A DNA stretch of 64,000 nt, from contig AUJT01000020.1 in the NCBI GenBank assembly GCA_000424365.1, forward strand, positions 1 through 64,000, in the 5' to 3' direction. Positions 8,404 to 15,695 of the stretch are shown one piece after another. The notes under the pieces were generated by a model, which was not told where the DNA came from, made no database searches, and saw nothing but the letters and a program-made list of their open reading frames with translations. Positions within the stretch are counted from its first letter, which is position 1; each line of letters opens with the position of its first letter. This DNA comes from Lachnospiraceae bacterium NK4A144 (GTDB taxonomy: Bacteria; Bacillota; Clostridia; Lachnospirales; Lachnospiraceae). The position numbers were made by a program, and so were the translations under genes.

Positions 8404-8425
8404 GCCTGTACCCCCGTCCCTGTGG
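8376..8425. repeat. GGGGACGG palindromic repeat, copy B
   Basis: CCATGGGGACGGGGGTACAGG, loop TTCATGAG, then the complementary arm to 8425, forms a stem of about 21 pairs, 16 of them perfect and contiguous. It spans the stop codon of the hydrolase gene and sits 6 bases from the bioB stop. No T-run follows on either strand, so it is a folded repeat between convergent genes and not a classical terminator. Confidence 0.8.
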
Positions 8426-8431
8426 GTCACA

Positions 8432-9421
8432 CTAGTTCCAGAGTTCTTCTTTATAGCCTAATTCATGAATCATGTTCATATCGGATTCAATGGTATAGCC
8501 GCTTGTGGTGAGCATATCGCCTGAAATGACTGCGTTTGCGCCGGAAGTAAAACATTTCCTTCCATGTTCTTCTAAAAGACCACGTCCTCCGGCTAAACGG
8601 ATAGATGCATCAGGCAAAATGAAGCGATATACAGCAACTATACGTCGCATATCATTGATATCAAGTTTTTTGTTATGCTCAAAAGGAGTTCCGGGGATGG
8701 GATTCAGCATATTTACAGGAACACTTTTTATGCCAAGATCACGTAGCTGCAGCGCCAGGTCTATACGATCCTCCGGAGTTTCACCTAATCCCATAATGCC
8801 TCCGCTGCAGATGTTTAGACCTGCCTCTCTGGCATTTTTGATCGCTTGTAATTTATCTGCGTAAGTGTGAGTAGTGCATACAGATGGGAAATATCGTGCT
8901 GAGGTCTCCAGGTTATTATGGATTCGAGTGACACCGGCTTCCTTTAGTTTGCAAAATTGTTCTTTTGTGAGAAGACCCATAGATGCGCATATATCGATAT
9001 CTACATTTGCTTTGATCGAACGGATACTTTGACAGACCTGATCGATTTCAGTATCAGATAGACATCTTCCGGATGTGACTATAGAAAAACGCAGAACACC
9101 GCGATCAGCGTTATACTTTGCCTGCCGAACAATTTCATCAGTATCGACCAAAGCATAAGTATCTGAAGTAGTATGGTAGTGGGCAGACTGAGAGCAAAAC
9201 TTGCAGTTTTCAGAACAATGTCCACTTTTTCCATTGATTATGGTGCAAATATCGAAGCCATTTTTGCAGAAATGTTCTCTGATTTCATCGGCTGCGCTGC
9301 ACAACGATTCTAAGTCACTGTTATAGAGTAAAAGCGCTTCGTCGCGATTTATGATCTTTCCGAAAAGTACTTTTTCTTTTAGATTCTCTACTAAATTCAT
9401 ATTTGGTCTTATCGTAGTCAT
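8432..9421 (-). CDS. bioB: Biotin synthase
   Basis: A 329-residue radical-SAM enzyme that inserts sulfur into dethiobiotin. The SAM cluster motif is CSENCKFCSQ (Cys69, Cys73, Cys76). The second-cluster ligands typical of BioB are present in ICASMGLL, NICSGGIMGLGE and IRLAGGRG, matching E. coli Cys128, Cys188 and Arg260. These separate it from the related hydrogenase maturase HydE, which might be expected because hydF and hydG lie 10 kb away. It stands alone, with no other biotin gene in the window, and ends convergent with the hydrolase gene. Confidence 0.9.
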   Translation of the reverse strand: MTTIRPNMNLVENLKEKVLFGKIINRDEALLLYNSDLESLCSAADEIREHFCKNGFDICTIINGKSGHCSENCKFCSQSAHYHTTSDTYALVDTDEIVRQAKYNADRGVLRFSIVTSGRCLSDTEIDQVCQSIRSIKANVDIDICASMGLLTKEQFCKLKEAGVTRIHNNLETSARYFPSVCTTHTYADKLQAIKNAREAGLNICSGGIMGLGETPEDRIDLALQLRDLGIKSVPVNMLNPIPGTPFEHNKKLDINDMRRIVAVYRFILPDASIRLAGGRGLLEEHGRKCFTSGANAVISGDMLTTSGYTIESDMNMIHELGYKEELWN

Positions 9422-9554
9422 GTCACACCTCGTTGAAAATTTTAATCATTCTGAGTGTAACCACTAAAAAACGATATGTCAACCATTCATAAAAATACAG
9501 GTGACAATAAAAAACTAATGAGCCGCTTGTTTTTTCTTCTAGTGCATTTTCGTA

Positions 9555-9583
9555 TTTACAATTCCAGTAATTGATGATAACAT
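9555..9583 (+). promoter_or_regulatory. Candidate promoter of the arabinoside operon
   Basis: TTTACA (9555-9560), 17-base spacer, TAACAT (9578-9583). Transcription would start near 9590, just before the first operator-like palindrome. The 353-base gap 9422-9774 also contains small hairpins (AGAACC/GGTTCT at 9624-9642 and CCGG-CTTAA-CCGG near 9702-9714), so the transcript has a leader of about 180 bases. Confidence 0.4.
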
Positions 9584-9596
9584 GAATTTATCATAA

Positions 9597-9612
9597 GCGT
9601 ACACGAGTACGC
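9597..9612. promoter_or_regulatory. LacI-type operator candidate, copy 1
   Basis: GCGTACACGAGTACGC is a near-perfect palindrome with a central CG, the hallmark of LacI-family operators. An identical 16-mer lies at 9733-9748. It sits just downstream of the candidate promoter. Confidence 0.6.
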
Positions 9613-9732
9613 AGAGGACTGTGAGAACCTTGGAATGGTTCTGTGCAGTATCTGTGTGGAGGATCCGGCTAAGTCAGTGGCTCCCGCGCTTGCGCGAAGA
9701 ATCCGGCTTAACCGGAGTTAATTTTAACAATT

Positions 9733-9748
9733 GCGTACACGAGTACGC
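9733..9748. promoter_or_regulatory. LacI-type operator candidate, copy 2
   Basis: This is an identical copy of the palindrome at 9597-9612. Centre-to-centre distance is 136 bases, close to 13 helical turns, which would suit looping by a tetrameric LacI protein. The regulator gene is the last gene of the same cluster (14477-15460). Confidence 0.6.
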
Positions 9749-9774
9749 AAGCGAATCATGTATGGAGGGAAAAT

Positions 9775-11112
9775 ATGAAGAGAAGGTTGGTATCTGTTTT
9801 ATTGGCAGCAACAATGACAGTTGTTTCGCTGGCAGGGTGCGGCAGCACAAGCGCTGCAAAGGTTGAAGGCGCATCGGGTACAAGCGTCGCAGCGGAGGAA
9901 AACGCAGAGAAGGCAGCGGGCGGTCCTGTAACCATTAAGTTTTGGAACGGCTTTACAGGTTCGGACGGGGACGAGCTTGTTGAGCTGGTTGATAAATTCA
10001 ATTCGGAAAATAAAGACGGTATAACGGTTGAAATGGATATTTCTGCAAGCCTTGACGAACAGCTTGCATCTGCGTTTGCTGCAGGAGATGGTCCGGATCT
10101 GGTACTTTTCTCAAGTGCAAGCAGATTTACTTATGGGGATTATCTGCAGGATATCAGTGACATATTTGATAAAACAAGCCTTGATAAGGGTGACTTTATA
10201 GAGGCATATACGGATTACTGCTCCGAGGGAGATTCACTTTATCTCGTGCCGATGGAGATAGTTGGTTTCTATCTGTATTGGAATAAAGATCTGTTTAAGG
10301 ATGCGGGTCTTGATCCGGAGAAAGGCCCTGAATCATGGGATGAATATGTGGAGTATGCAAAGAAGATAACGAACGCAGAAAAGAATATCTACGGTTCAGG
10401 TCTTTGCTATGGATACAATTACCAGATGTCTCATATAGTTCAGAGATTCGGTGATCTTGCTGTGACAAAGGATAACGATGGTAAGTGGAAAGCAAATTTT
10501 GACGGGAATACAGGTTATGCAAAGTTCCTTGATACTTATAAATCGCTGGTTGACAGCGGAGATAACCCGCTTACGGATGACACAGACTCAATGATGACTG
10601 CAGGACAGCTTGGAATGACCGTGAATGGTCCGTGGCTTACATCAGGAATGGAAACTGCCGGTATCAATTATGGTATCACAACGATTCCCTATGGGGACGC
10701 AGGAAAGATGACTTCTGCTGAGGTTATCGGCATGGCAGTTACGACTTTTGCATCTGAGGAAGAAAAGAATGCCTGCTACAAGTTTATCGAGTGGTGGAAC
10801 AGCAAAGATGCAAACGGCGATTGTCCATCAGAAAAATGGTCACTTGATTTCGGCTATCCTACATACCTTAAATCTGTACTTGAGAGTGACGCATATAAGG
10901 CAAATGAAAAAGTTATGTCCATGACAAATACTGATACTTCACTCAGAGCAGATTTTATCGTTGATTCAGCATTCCCGGGAATCGGAAAGATCATAAATGA
11001 TGTAATTCCGAAGATGACACAGCCGGTTCTCTTTGATGGAAAGAATGCAGATGAAACTCTGTCAGAGTGCCAGAAACTTGCAGATGACATTGTTGGAGAA
11101 TACAATGAGTAA
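9775..11112 (+). CDS. ABC sugar transporter, substrate-binding lipoprotein
   Basis: A 445-residue extracellular solute-binding protein of family 1. The signal peptide ends in the lipobox LAGC (residues 20-23), followed by a serine/alanine-rich linker and a core beginning TIKFWNGFTGSDGDELVELVDKFN, typical of oligosaccharide binders. GGAGG lies 9 bases upstream. It is the first gene of a cluster with two permeases and an arabinofuranosidase, so an arabino-oligosaccharide is the likely ligand. No ATPase gene is in the cluster; a shared MsmK/UgpC-type ATPase elsewhere is expected. Confidence 0.9.
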   Translation: MKRRLVSVLLAATMTVVSLAGCGSTSAAKVEGASGTSVAAEENAEKAAGGPVTIKFWNGFTGSDGDELVELVDKFNSENKDGITVEMDISASLDEQLASAFAAGDGPDLVLFSSASRFTYGDYLQDISDIFDKTSLDKGDFIEAYTDYCSEGDSLYLVPMEIVGFYLYWNKDLFKDAGLDPEKGPESWDEYVEYAKKITNAEKNIYGSGLCYGYNYQMSHIVQRFGDLAVTKDNDGKWKANFDGNTGYAKFLDTYKSLVDSGDNPLTDDTDSMMTAGQLGMTVNGPWLTSGMETAGINYGITTIPYGDAGKMTSAEVIGMAVTTFASEEEKNACYKFIEWWNSKDANGDCPSEKWSLDFGYPTYLKSVLESDAYKANEKVMSMTNTDTSLRADFIVDSAFPGIGKIINDVIPKMTQPVLFDGKNADETLSECQKLADDIVGEYNE

Positions 11113-12082
11113 TTTCGCTCAAGAGTTTGTTGATGCAGGGTGGGAACAGAAATGTTCCCAGCCTTTAAGAAAAGATGATCAGATGAATAAAAAATCTATT
11201 GGAAAGCTCTTTGGATATTTTCAGTCAGCGGAAGGATCAGCGTACATTTTTTTGCTTCCATCAATAATCCTTCTGTTGATGTTTAATATCATTCCGCTGC
11301 TCATGGCATTCGGCCTCAGCTTTTTTGACGTGCCGATGACATTAGATTCTGCAAAGTTCATAGGAATAGAAAATTTCAGAGATGCTTTTTCGGATTCAAG
11401 ATTTATAAACAGCTTAAAAGTTACAGCGATTTTTACTGCGATAGAAGTTCCAGTGCAGGTATTTGGTGCAATGATAGTTGCCGCTTTTATCGCAAAGAAT
11501 GATCTGAAAAATAAATTTTTCCGTGCGATCTACTTTCTTCCGGTAATCTGTTCTGCAACAGCTATCGGAATCATGTGGAAAATGATACTTCACTCAAATG
11601 TAGGCTTCTTTACTTATGCATTAAGTACGATGGGACTTGGACGCATAAACTTTTTCAATGACGTCCATCTGACCATATTTACGGTTGCATTTATCTCTAT
11701 TTGGAGAAGTTTTGGAATCTCAGCGATCATATATGTTACCGCGATACAGAATGTAAATAGTTCTCTGTATGAAGCAGCAAAAATGGATGGTGCAGGGAGT
11801 CTGATGCAGTTTCTGAATGTAACTGTTCCATCTATCAGACCGACATTCTGGTTCATCTTAATGACAAGATTTGCAGGTTCACTTCAGATTTTTGACATAG
11901 TTTTTATGACTACAAACGGTGGACCGAATTACACCACAGAGTCTACGGTGACTTACGTTTATTCAAGGGCATTTTCATCAGGTTCGCAGATGGGTTATGC
12001 GTCTACGCTGTCAGTGATACTGTTTGTCGTAATAATGATAGTTACGGTGATTATGAATAAGCGTATGAATGCGGAGGAGTAA
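11105..12082 (+). CDS. ABC sugar transporter permease (MalF/UgpA type)
   Basis: A 325-residue inner-membrane permease with six predicted helices and the ABC-contact loop EAAKMDGAGSLMQFLNVTVP. Start choice is open. ATG 11105 has GGAG six bases upstream and overlaps the previous stop, but gives an odd hydrophilic 26-residue leader. ATG 11183 (MNKKSIGKLFGYF) gives the usual N-terminus but has a poor ribosome binding site. A strong GAAA-loop hairpin at 11141-11160 lies between the two. It acts with the next permease to import the sugar. Confidence 0.88.
   Translation: MSNFAQEFVDAGWEQKCSQPLRKDDQMNKKSIGKLFGYFQSAEGSAYIFLLPSIILLLMFNIIPLLMAFGLSFFDVPMTLDSAKFIGIENFRDAFSDSRFINSLKVTAIFTAIEVPVQVFGAMIVAAFIAKNDLKNKFFRAIYFLPVICSATAIGIMWKMILHSNVGFFTYALSTMGLGRINFFNDVHLTIFTVAFISIWRSFGISAIIYVTAIQNVNSSLYEAAKMDGAGSLMQFLNVTVPSIRPTFWFILMTRFAGSLQIFDIVFMTTNGGPNYTTESTVTYVYSRAFSSGSQMGYASTLSVILFVVIMIVTVIMNKRMNAEE
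11141..11160 (+). other. Intercistronic-type stem-loop with GAAA tetraloop
   Basis: TGGGAACA-GAAA-TGTTCCCA, a perfect 8-bp stem closed by a GNRA loop, just after the binding-protein gene. Stems at this place in sugar ABC operons protect the upstream message and lower permease expression. If translation starts at 11105 the hairpin lies inside the coding region. Confidence 0.6.
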
Positions 12083-12115
12083 CTGTCAGAAACCCAAAGG
12101 GTTCTGAACAGTTAT
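12083..12115 (+). other. Stem-loop between the two permease genes
   Basis: AACTGTCAGAAACCC pairs, with small bulges, with GGGTTCTGAACAGTT around AAA. It fills the gap between the permease genes and has no T-run, so it looks like an RNA-processing or stabilising stem and not a terminator. Confidence 0.5.
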
Positions 12116-12126
12116 GAGGAGGATTT

Positions 12127-12966
12127 ATGATCAGATCAAAATCAATAAAAAAGACAATACTTGGGATACCGGTATTTATTGTCCTTACCATACTGGCGCT
12201 TATGGTGATAGTACCTCTTTTATGGCTGATACTCAGCGCGTTTAAGAATGAAAAGGAAATACTTTCATATCCACCGACTTTTATACCTAAAGGATTGACA
12301 CTGACAAATTTTGCAGCTACTGCGAAGCGAATAAAGATCATTACATACATCAAAAACTCTGTGATCTACGCAGGTGTAACGACATTTCTTGCGGTCATCG
12401 TGAACAGCATGGCAGGTTACGCTTATGCACGGAAAAAATTTAAGGGTAAAGGCGCTTTCTTCCTTATAACACTTGCAACAATGATGGTTCCTTTTCAGGT
12501 CATCATGGTCCCGTTATTTCTTGTGGTATATAAACTTGGAATGTACAACAACTATCTGGGACTTATAATCCCCAGGATAGCGGTTGCAGGATCCATATTT
12601 ATGATGAGAGCCGCTTTTGCAAATCTTCCGGTGGAACTCGAAGATGCGGCGCGGATTGATGGATTATCGGAGTTTGGGATATTCTGGCGCATCATGCTTC
12701 CGCAGGTAAAGTCCAGTGTGATATGTCTTACGATCCTCAGTATTAATGGTTCGTGGAATGATCTGTTGTGGCCGATGATAGTCGCAAGTGATACACACAT
12801 GCGCACACTTGCAAACGGACTTGCGCTCTTTGTAGGACAGAACAGTATCCAGTATGGTGCATCGTTTGCGGGAGCTCTCATATCACTTTTGCCGATGCTG
12901 GTGCTTTATATTTTGGGACAGAAATATTTTGTAGAGGGAATGGCGAGTTCAGGCTTAAAGTCATGA
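12127..12966 (+). CDS. ABC sugar transporter permease (MalG/AraQ type)
   Basis: A 279-residue second permease with six predicted helices and the EAA-type loop ELEDAARIDGLSEFGIFWRIMLPQ that docks on the ATPase. GAGGAGG lies 6 bases before the ATG. It is the last transport gene before the arabinofuranosidase, 18 bases downstream, and pairs with the permease at 11105-12082. Confidence 0.92.
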   Translation: MIRSKSIKKTILGIPVFIVLTILALMVIVPLLWLILSAFKNEKEILSYPPTFIPKGLTLTNFAATAKRIKIITYIKNSVIYAGVTTFLAVIVNSMAGYAYARKKFKGKGAFFLITLATMMVPFQVIMVPLFLVVYKLGMYNNYLGLIIPRIAVAGSIFMMRAAFANLPVELEDAARIDGLSEFGIFWRIMLPQVKSSVICLTILSINGSWNDLLWPMIVASDTHMRTLANGLALFVGQNSIQYGASFAGALISLLPMLVLYILGQKYFVEGMASSGLKS

Positions 12967-12984
12967 CAGCCGTGGAAAACTAAG

Positions 12985-14472
12985 ATGAGAAAAGTTGAAA
13001 TTACATTAGACAGAAATTTCAAAAAAAGCCGGATAGATGAGAGAATATACGGATCACTCGCTGAACACATGGGGAGAGTCGTATATACGGGGATTTATGA
13101 ACCGGATAATAAAAATGCAGATGAAGACGGCTTTAGAACTGATGTTATAGATGCTGTGAAGGAAGCAGGAATAACTACAGTCAGGTATCCCGGAGGAAAT
13201 TTTGTATCAACATTTAACTGGGAAGACGGAGTAGGGCCGAAAGAAAGCAGACCATCGAGGCTGGATCTTGCATGGAGAGCTGTTGAAACAAATCAATTTG
13301 GCACAGACGAATTTATACGTTGGACAAAAAAGACCGGCACTGAACCGCTAATGGCAGTTAATCTCGGCACAAGGGGGATAAGTGATGCGGTAAACTACCT
13401 CGAATACTGCAATTTATCTACCGAAACAAAGTACAGCAGGATGAGGAGGAGTTTTGGAATAGAGGAACCCTACGGGATTAAGCTCTGGTGCCTTGGAAAT
13501 GAGATGGATGGTAAATGGCAGATCGGACATAAAGAAGCTCATGAATACGGCAGGCTTGCTGCCGAGACTTCAAAAGCCATGAAAGTTGTTGATCCATCTA
13601 TCGAGACAATTCTGTGTGGAAGTTCCCTGAATACCATGGAGACTTATCCGGAATGGGAAGTGCAGGTCCTTGATGATGCATATGAATATGTGGATTATAT
13701 ATCGCTTCATCAGTACTTTGGCGGACAGGAAAAGGGAACGGAGAAATTTATAAGTCAGGCAGATGAAATGACTGACTATATACGGACAGTAAATGCAGTT
13801 TGCAAGTTCATAAAAGCAAAAAAACGTACACAGCATAATGTACTTATCAGCATGGATGAATGGGGAGTGTGGACCTGCAATTCAAGTGAGACCGTGCGTG
13901 AATCAGATGAAAAGCGGTGGCAGACCGCACCTTCGATAAGTGAGATGATCTATTCCTTTGAGGATACGCTTCTTTTTGCAGGTATGCTCATGTCTATAAT
14001 TAAAAATTCTGACACAGTAAAACTTGCCTGCCAGTCACTTATTGCAAATATCAGTTCAATGATAATGACAGAAGCTGGCGGAGGTCTTTGGTATCAGCCT
14101 ATTTATTATCCTTTTAAGTATATGGCAGGATATGCACATGGAACGGTTCTGGAACTTGGATGTGACGATGAAGAGCATGTTTTGGATGTTGTTCCGGTTT
14201 ATAATGATTCTGATAAAGAGATAGTAATATTTGCCATAAATCGCAGCTGCAACGAGGATCTGGATCTGGAAGTTTCTCTGCAGGGATTTGAAATTGTAGG
14301 GATAACAGAGCAGGTTCGGATGACGAGTTCAGATATTAAGGCTACAAATAAGAAAAATCATGATAGGATAAAACCTGAGGTTGTCGATGAAGCAAAACTT
14401 CACGACAAAAAATTGATAGGACGAATCGAGCATCTGTCCTGGAATATGATAAGGATAGGATTAAAGGGCTGA
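12985..14472 (+). CDS. abfA: GH51 alpha-N-arabinofuranosidase
   Basis: A 495-residue intracellular GH51 enzyme that releases terminal L-arabinofuranose from arabino-oligosaccharides. There is no signal peptide, consistent with cleavage after import. YGSLAEHMGRVVYTGIYEP and TVRYPGGNFVSTFNWEDGVGP are family landmarks. The acid/base glutamate is in LGNEMDG and the nucleophile glutamate in SMDEWGVW. A (beta/alpha)8 barrel is followed by a C-terminal beta domain, as in other GH51 enzymes of about 500 residues. Only a weak ribosome binding site is visible. It lies 18 bases after the permease and 4 bases before the regulator gene, so all five genes form one operon. Confidence 0.92.
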   Translation: MRKVEITLDRNFKKSRIDERIYGSLAEHMGRVVYTGIYEPDNKNADEDGFRTDVIDAVKEAGITTVRYPGGNFVSTFNWEDGVGPKESRPSRLDLAWRAVETNQFGTDEFIRWTKKTGTEPLMAVNLGTRGISDAVNYLEYCNLSTETKYSRMRRSFGIEEPYGIKLWCLGNEMDGKWQIGHKEAHEYGRLAAETSKAMKVVDPSIETILCGSSLNTMETYPEWEVQVLDDAYEYVDYISLHQYFGGQEKGTEKFISQADEMTDYIRTVNAVCKFIKAKKRTQHNVLISMDEWGVWTCNSSETVRESDEKRWQTAPSISEMIYSFEDTLLFAGMLMSIIKNSDTVKLACQSLIANISSMIMTEAGGGLWYQPIYYPFKYMAGYAHGTVLELGCDDEEHVLDVVPVYNDSDKEIVIFAINRSCNEDLDLEVSLQGFEIVGITEQVRMTSSDIKATNKKNHDRIKPEVVDEAKLHDKKLIGRIEHLSWNMIRIGLKG

Positions 14473-14476
14473 TCAC

Positions 14477-15460
14477 ATGAGTGTCACAACAAAAGATATC
14501 GCAAAAATTTGTAATGTTTCCAGAACAACGGTAAACAGAGCTTTTAATAATACAGGCAGGATAAGCGAAGAGACGAGGAAGCTCATACTTAAAACTGCCG
14601 AAGAATTAAATTACAGACCGGATATACTGGCTACAGGGCTGAAAAACGGCCGTACAGGGACGATAGGAGTATTGGTTTTTGATGTGAAAAACCAGTACTT
14701 CGCTCAAATGCTCAACGCAATCGAGCTTTCTGCTCAAAAGAAAAACTATTTCGCAAACATTTCGCTTCATGAAAAGAATAAAAAGCAGGAGAAGGAAATG
14801 ATACAGCGAATGGTGGATTATCGTGTAGAGGGGATCGTTCTGTCGCCTGTATCAAAGGACAAGAAATTTGAAGGATTCGTGTCAGGGCTTGATAAACCGG
14901 TTGTCGTTGTTGGAAATAAAATTTCTGATGAGATACCTTTTGTTGGGATAAATGAGTATCAGGCAGCGGCTGACGCAGTGCGTCTCATTGCGTCAAAGGG
15001 ATATAAACGGATAATTTTTGTATGCCCGCCACTGGCAGACAGGAAAAAAGAAAATGTTTATTCTCATGAAGAGAGAAGCAGGGGAGTTTCGGATACAGTA
15101 AATGAGCTCGGGATCGAGTGTATAACGGCAGGTGACTGGGAATATCTGGATAAGACTGTCGAGTATATAAAAAATGCAGCGCAGAAAACAGCAATTTTTT
15201 GCTCAGGTGATATTTATGCACTTGAGATCATGAAGAAATTACGGGAGGATGGATTAAAAGCCGGAAAAGATTACGGAATAATGGGATTTGATAATATAGG
15301 ACTCTTAAATTACATCATTCCGAGAATGGCAACGATAGATAATTCAGTAGAAGCCGTAGCAGAAGCAGCAATGGACAGTTTGTTTAAGTTGATAAACGGA
15401 GAAACGGTTGATAAAGAAGTTATTATTCCCTACAAGATAATAGAAGGGGAAACACTTTAA
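14477..15460 (+). CDS. LacI family transcriptional regulator
   Basis: A 327-residue LacI-type protein: helix-turn-helix TTKDIAKICNVSRTTVNRAFN with hinge helix (residues 1-60), then a periplasmic-binding-like sensor starting GTIGVLVFDVKNQYF. As the last gene of the arabinoside operon it probably represses it in the absence of arabinose-type inducers. The two identical CG-centred palindromes at 9597 and 9733 are the likely binding sites. It is followed by a hairpin with a T-run (15474-15522). Confidence 0.9.
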   Translation: MSVTTKDIAKICNVSRTTVNRAFNNTGRISEETRKLILKTAEELNYRPDILATGLKNGRTGTIGVLVFDVKNQYFAQMLNAIELSAQKKNYFANISLHEKNKKQEKEMIQRMVDYRVEGIVLSPVSKDKKFEGFVSGLDKPVVVVGNKISDEIPFVGINEYQAAADAVRLIASKGYKRIIFVCPPLADRKKENVYSHEERSRGVSDTVNELGIECITAGDWEYLDKTVEYIKNAAQKTAIFCSGDIYALEIMKKLREDGLKAGKDYGIMGFDNIGLLNYIIPRMATIDNSVEAVAEAAMDSLFKLINGETVDKEVIIPYKIIEGETL

Positions 15461-15473
15461 TCAAATATACCCT

Positions 15474-15522
15474 AAAGGGGACGTGGCTGCAGTTTCTTGA
15501 ACCTGTAACCACGTCCCCTTTT
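15474..15522. repeat. GGGGACG palindromic repeat, copy C, bidirectional terminator
   Basis: AAAGGGGACGTGG pairs with CCACGTCCCCTTT, with an inner region CTGCAG...CCTGTAA and loop TTTCTTGAA, related to copies A and B. T-runs follow the stem on both strands. It separates the converging lacI gene and the secDF-linked small gene. Confidence 0.75.
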
Positions 15523-15537
15523 GTTTGATCCCCTTAT

Positions 15538-15684
15538 TTAGTCAAAAAACGAATTTCCAAAGCGAATTTTTCTATATAGTTTTTGTGCAATAGTATAAAT
15601 TAGACCAAAAATTACCAGGATCGTTGATCCAAGACCGAGAACAATGAATAAGGCAATAAGTATGTATAGTAAAATGTTTGTCAT
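15538..15684 (-). CDS. Small membrane protein (48 residues) behind secDF
   Basis: A short open frame read on the minus strand: it starts MTNILLYILIALFIVLGLG, continues with one long hydrophobic segment of about 30 residues, and ends in a basic tail around QKLYRKIRFGN. AAAGGAGC lies 6 bases before the ATG and directly after the secDF stop; the two genes are 11 bases apart, so they are co-transcribed. The protein is a predicted single-span, possibly hairpin, membrane protein with a positively charged end. No family is recognised. Position suggests a link with the Sec machinery, which is inference. Confidence 0.7.
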   Translation of the reverse strand: MTNILLYILIALFIVLGLGSTILVIFGLIYTIAQKLYRKIRFGNSFFD

Positions 15685-15695
15685 ACAAAGCTCCT

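Noticed and set aside
8432-9421. Possible hydE, given nearby hydF and hydG
   Set aside because: The second-cluster cysteines and arginine of biotin synthase are present (ICASMG, NICSGG, IRLAGGR).
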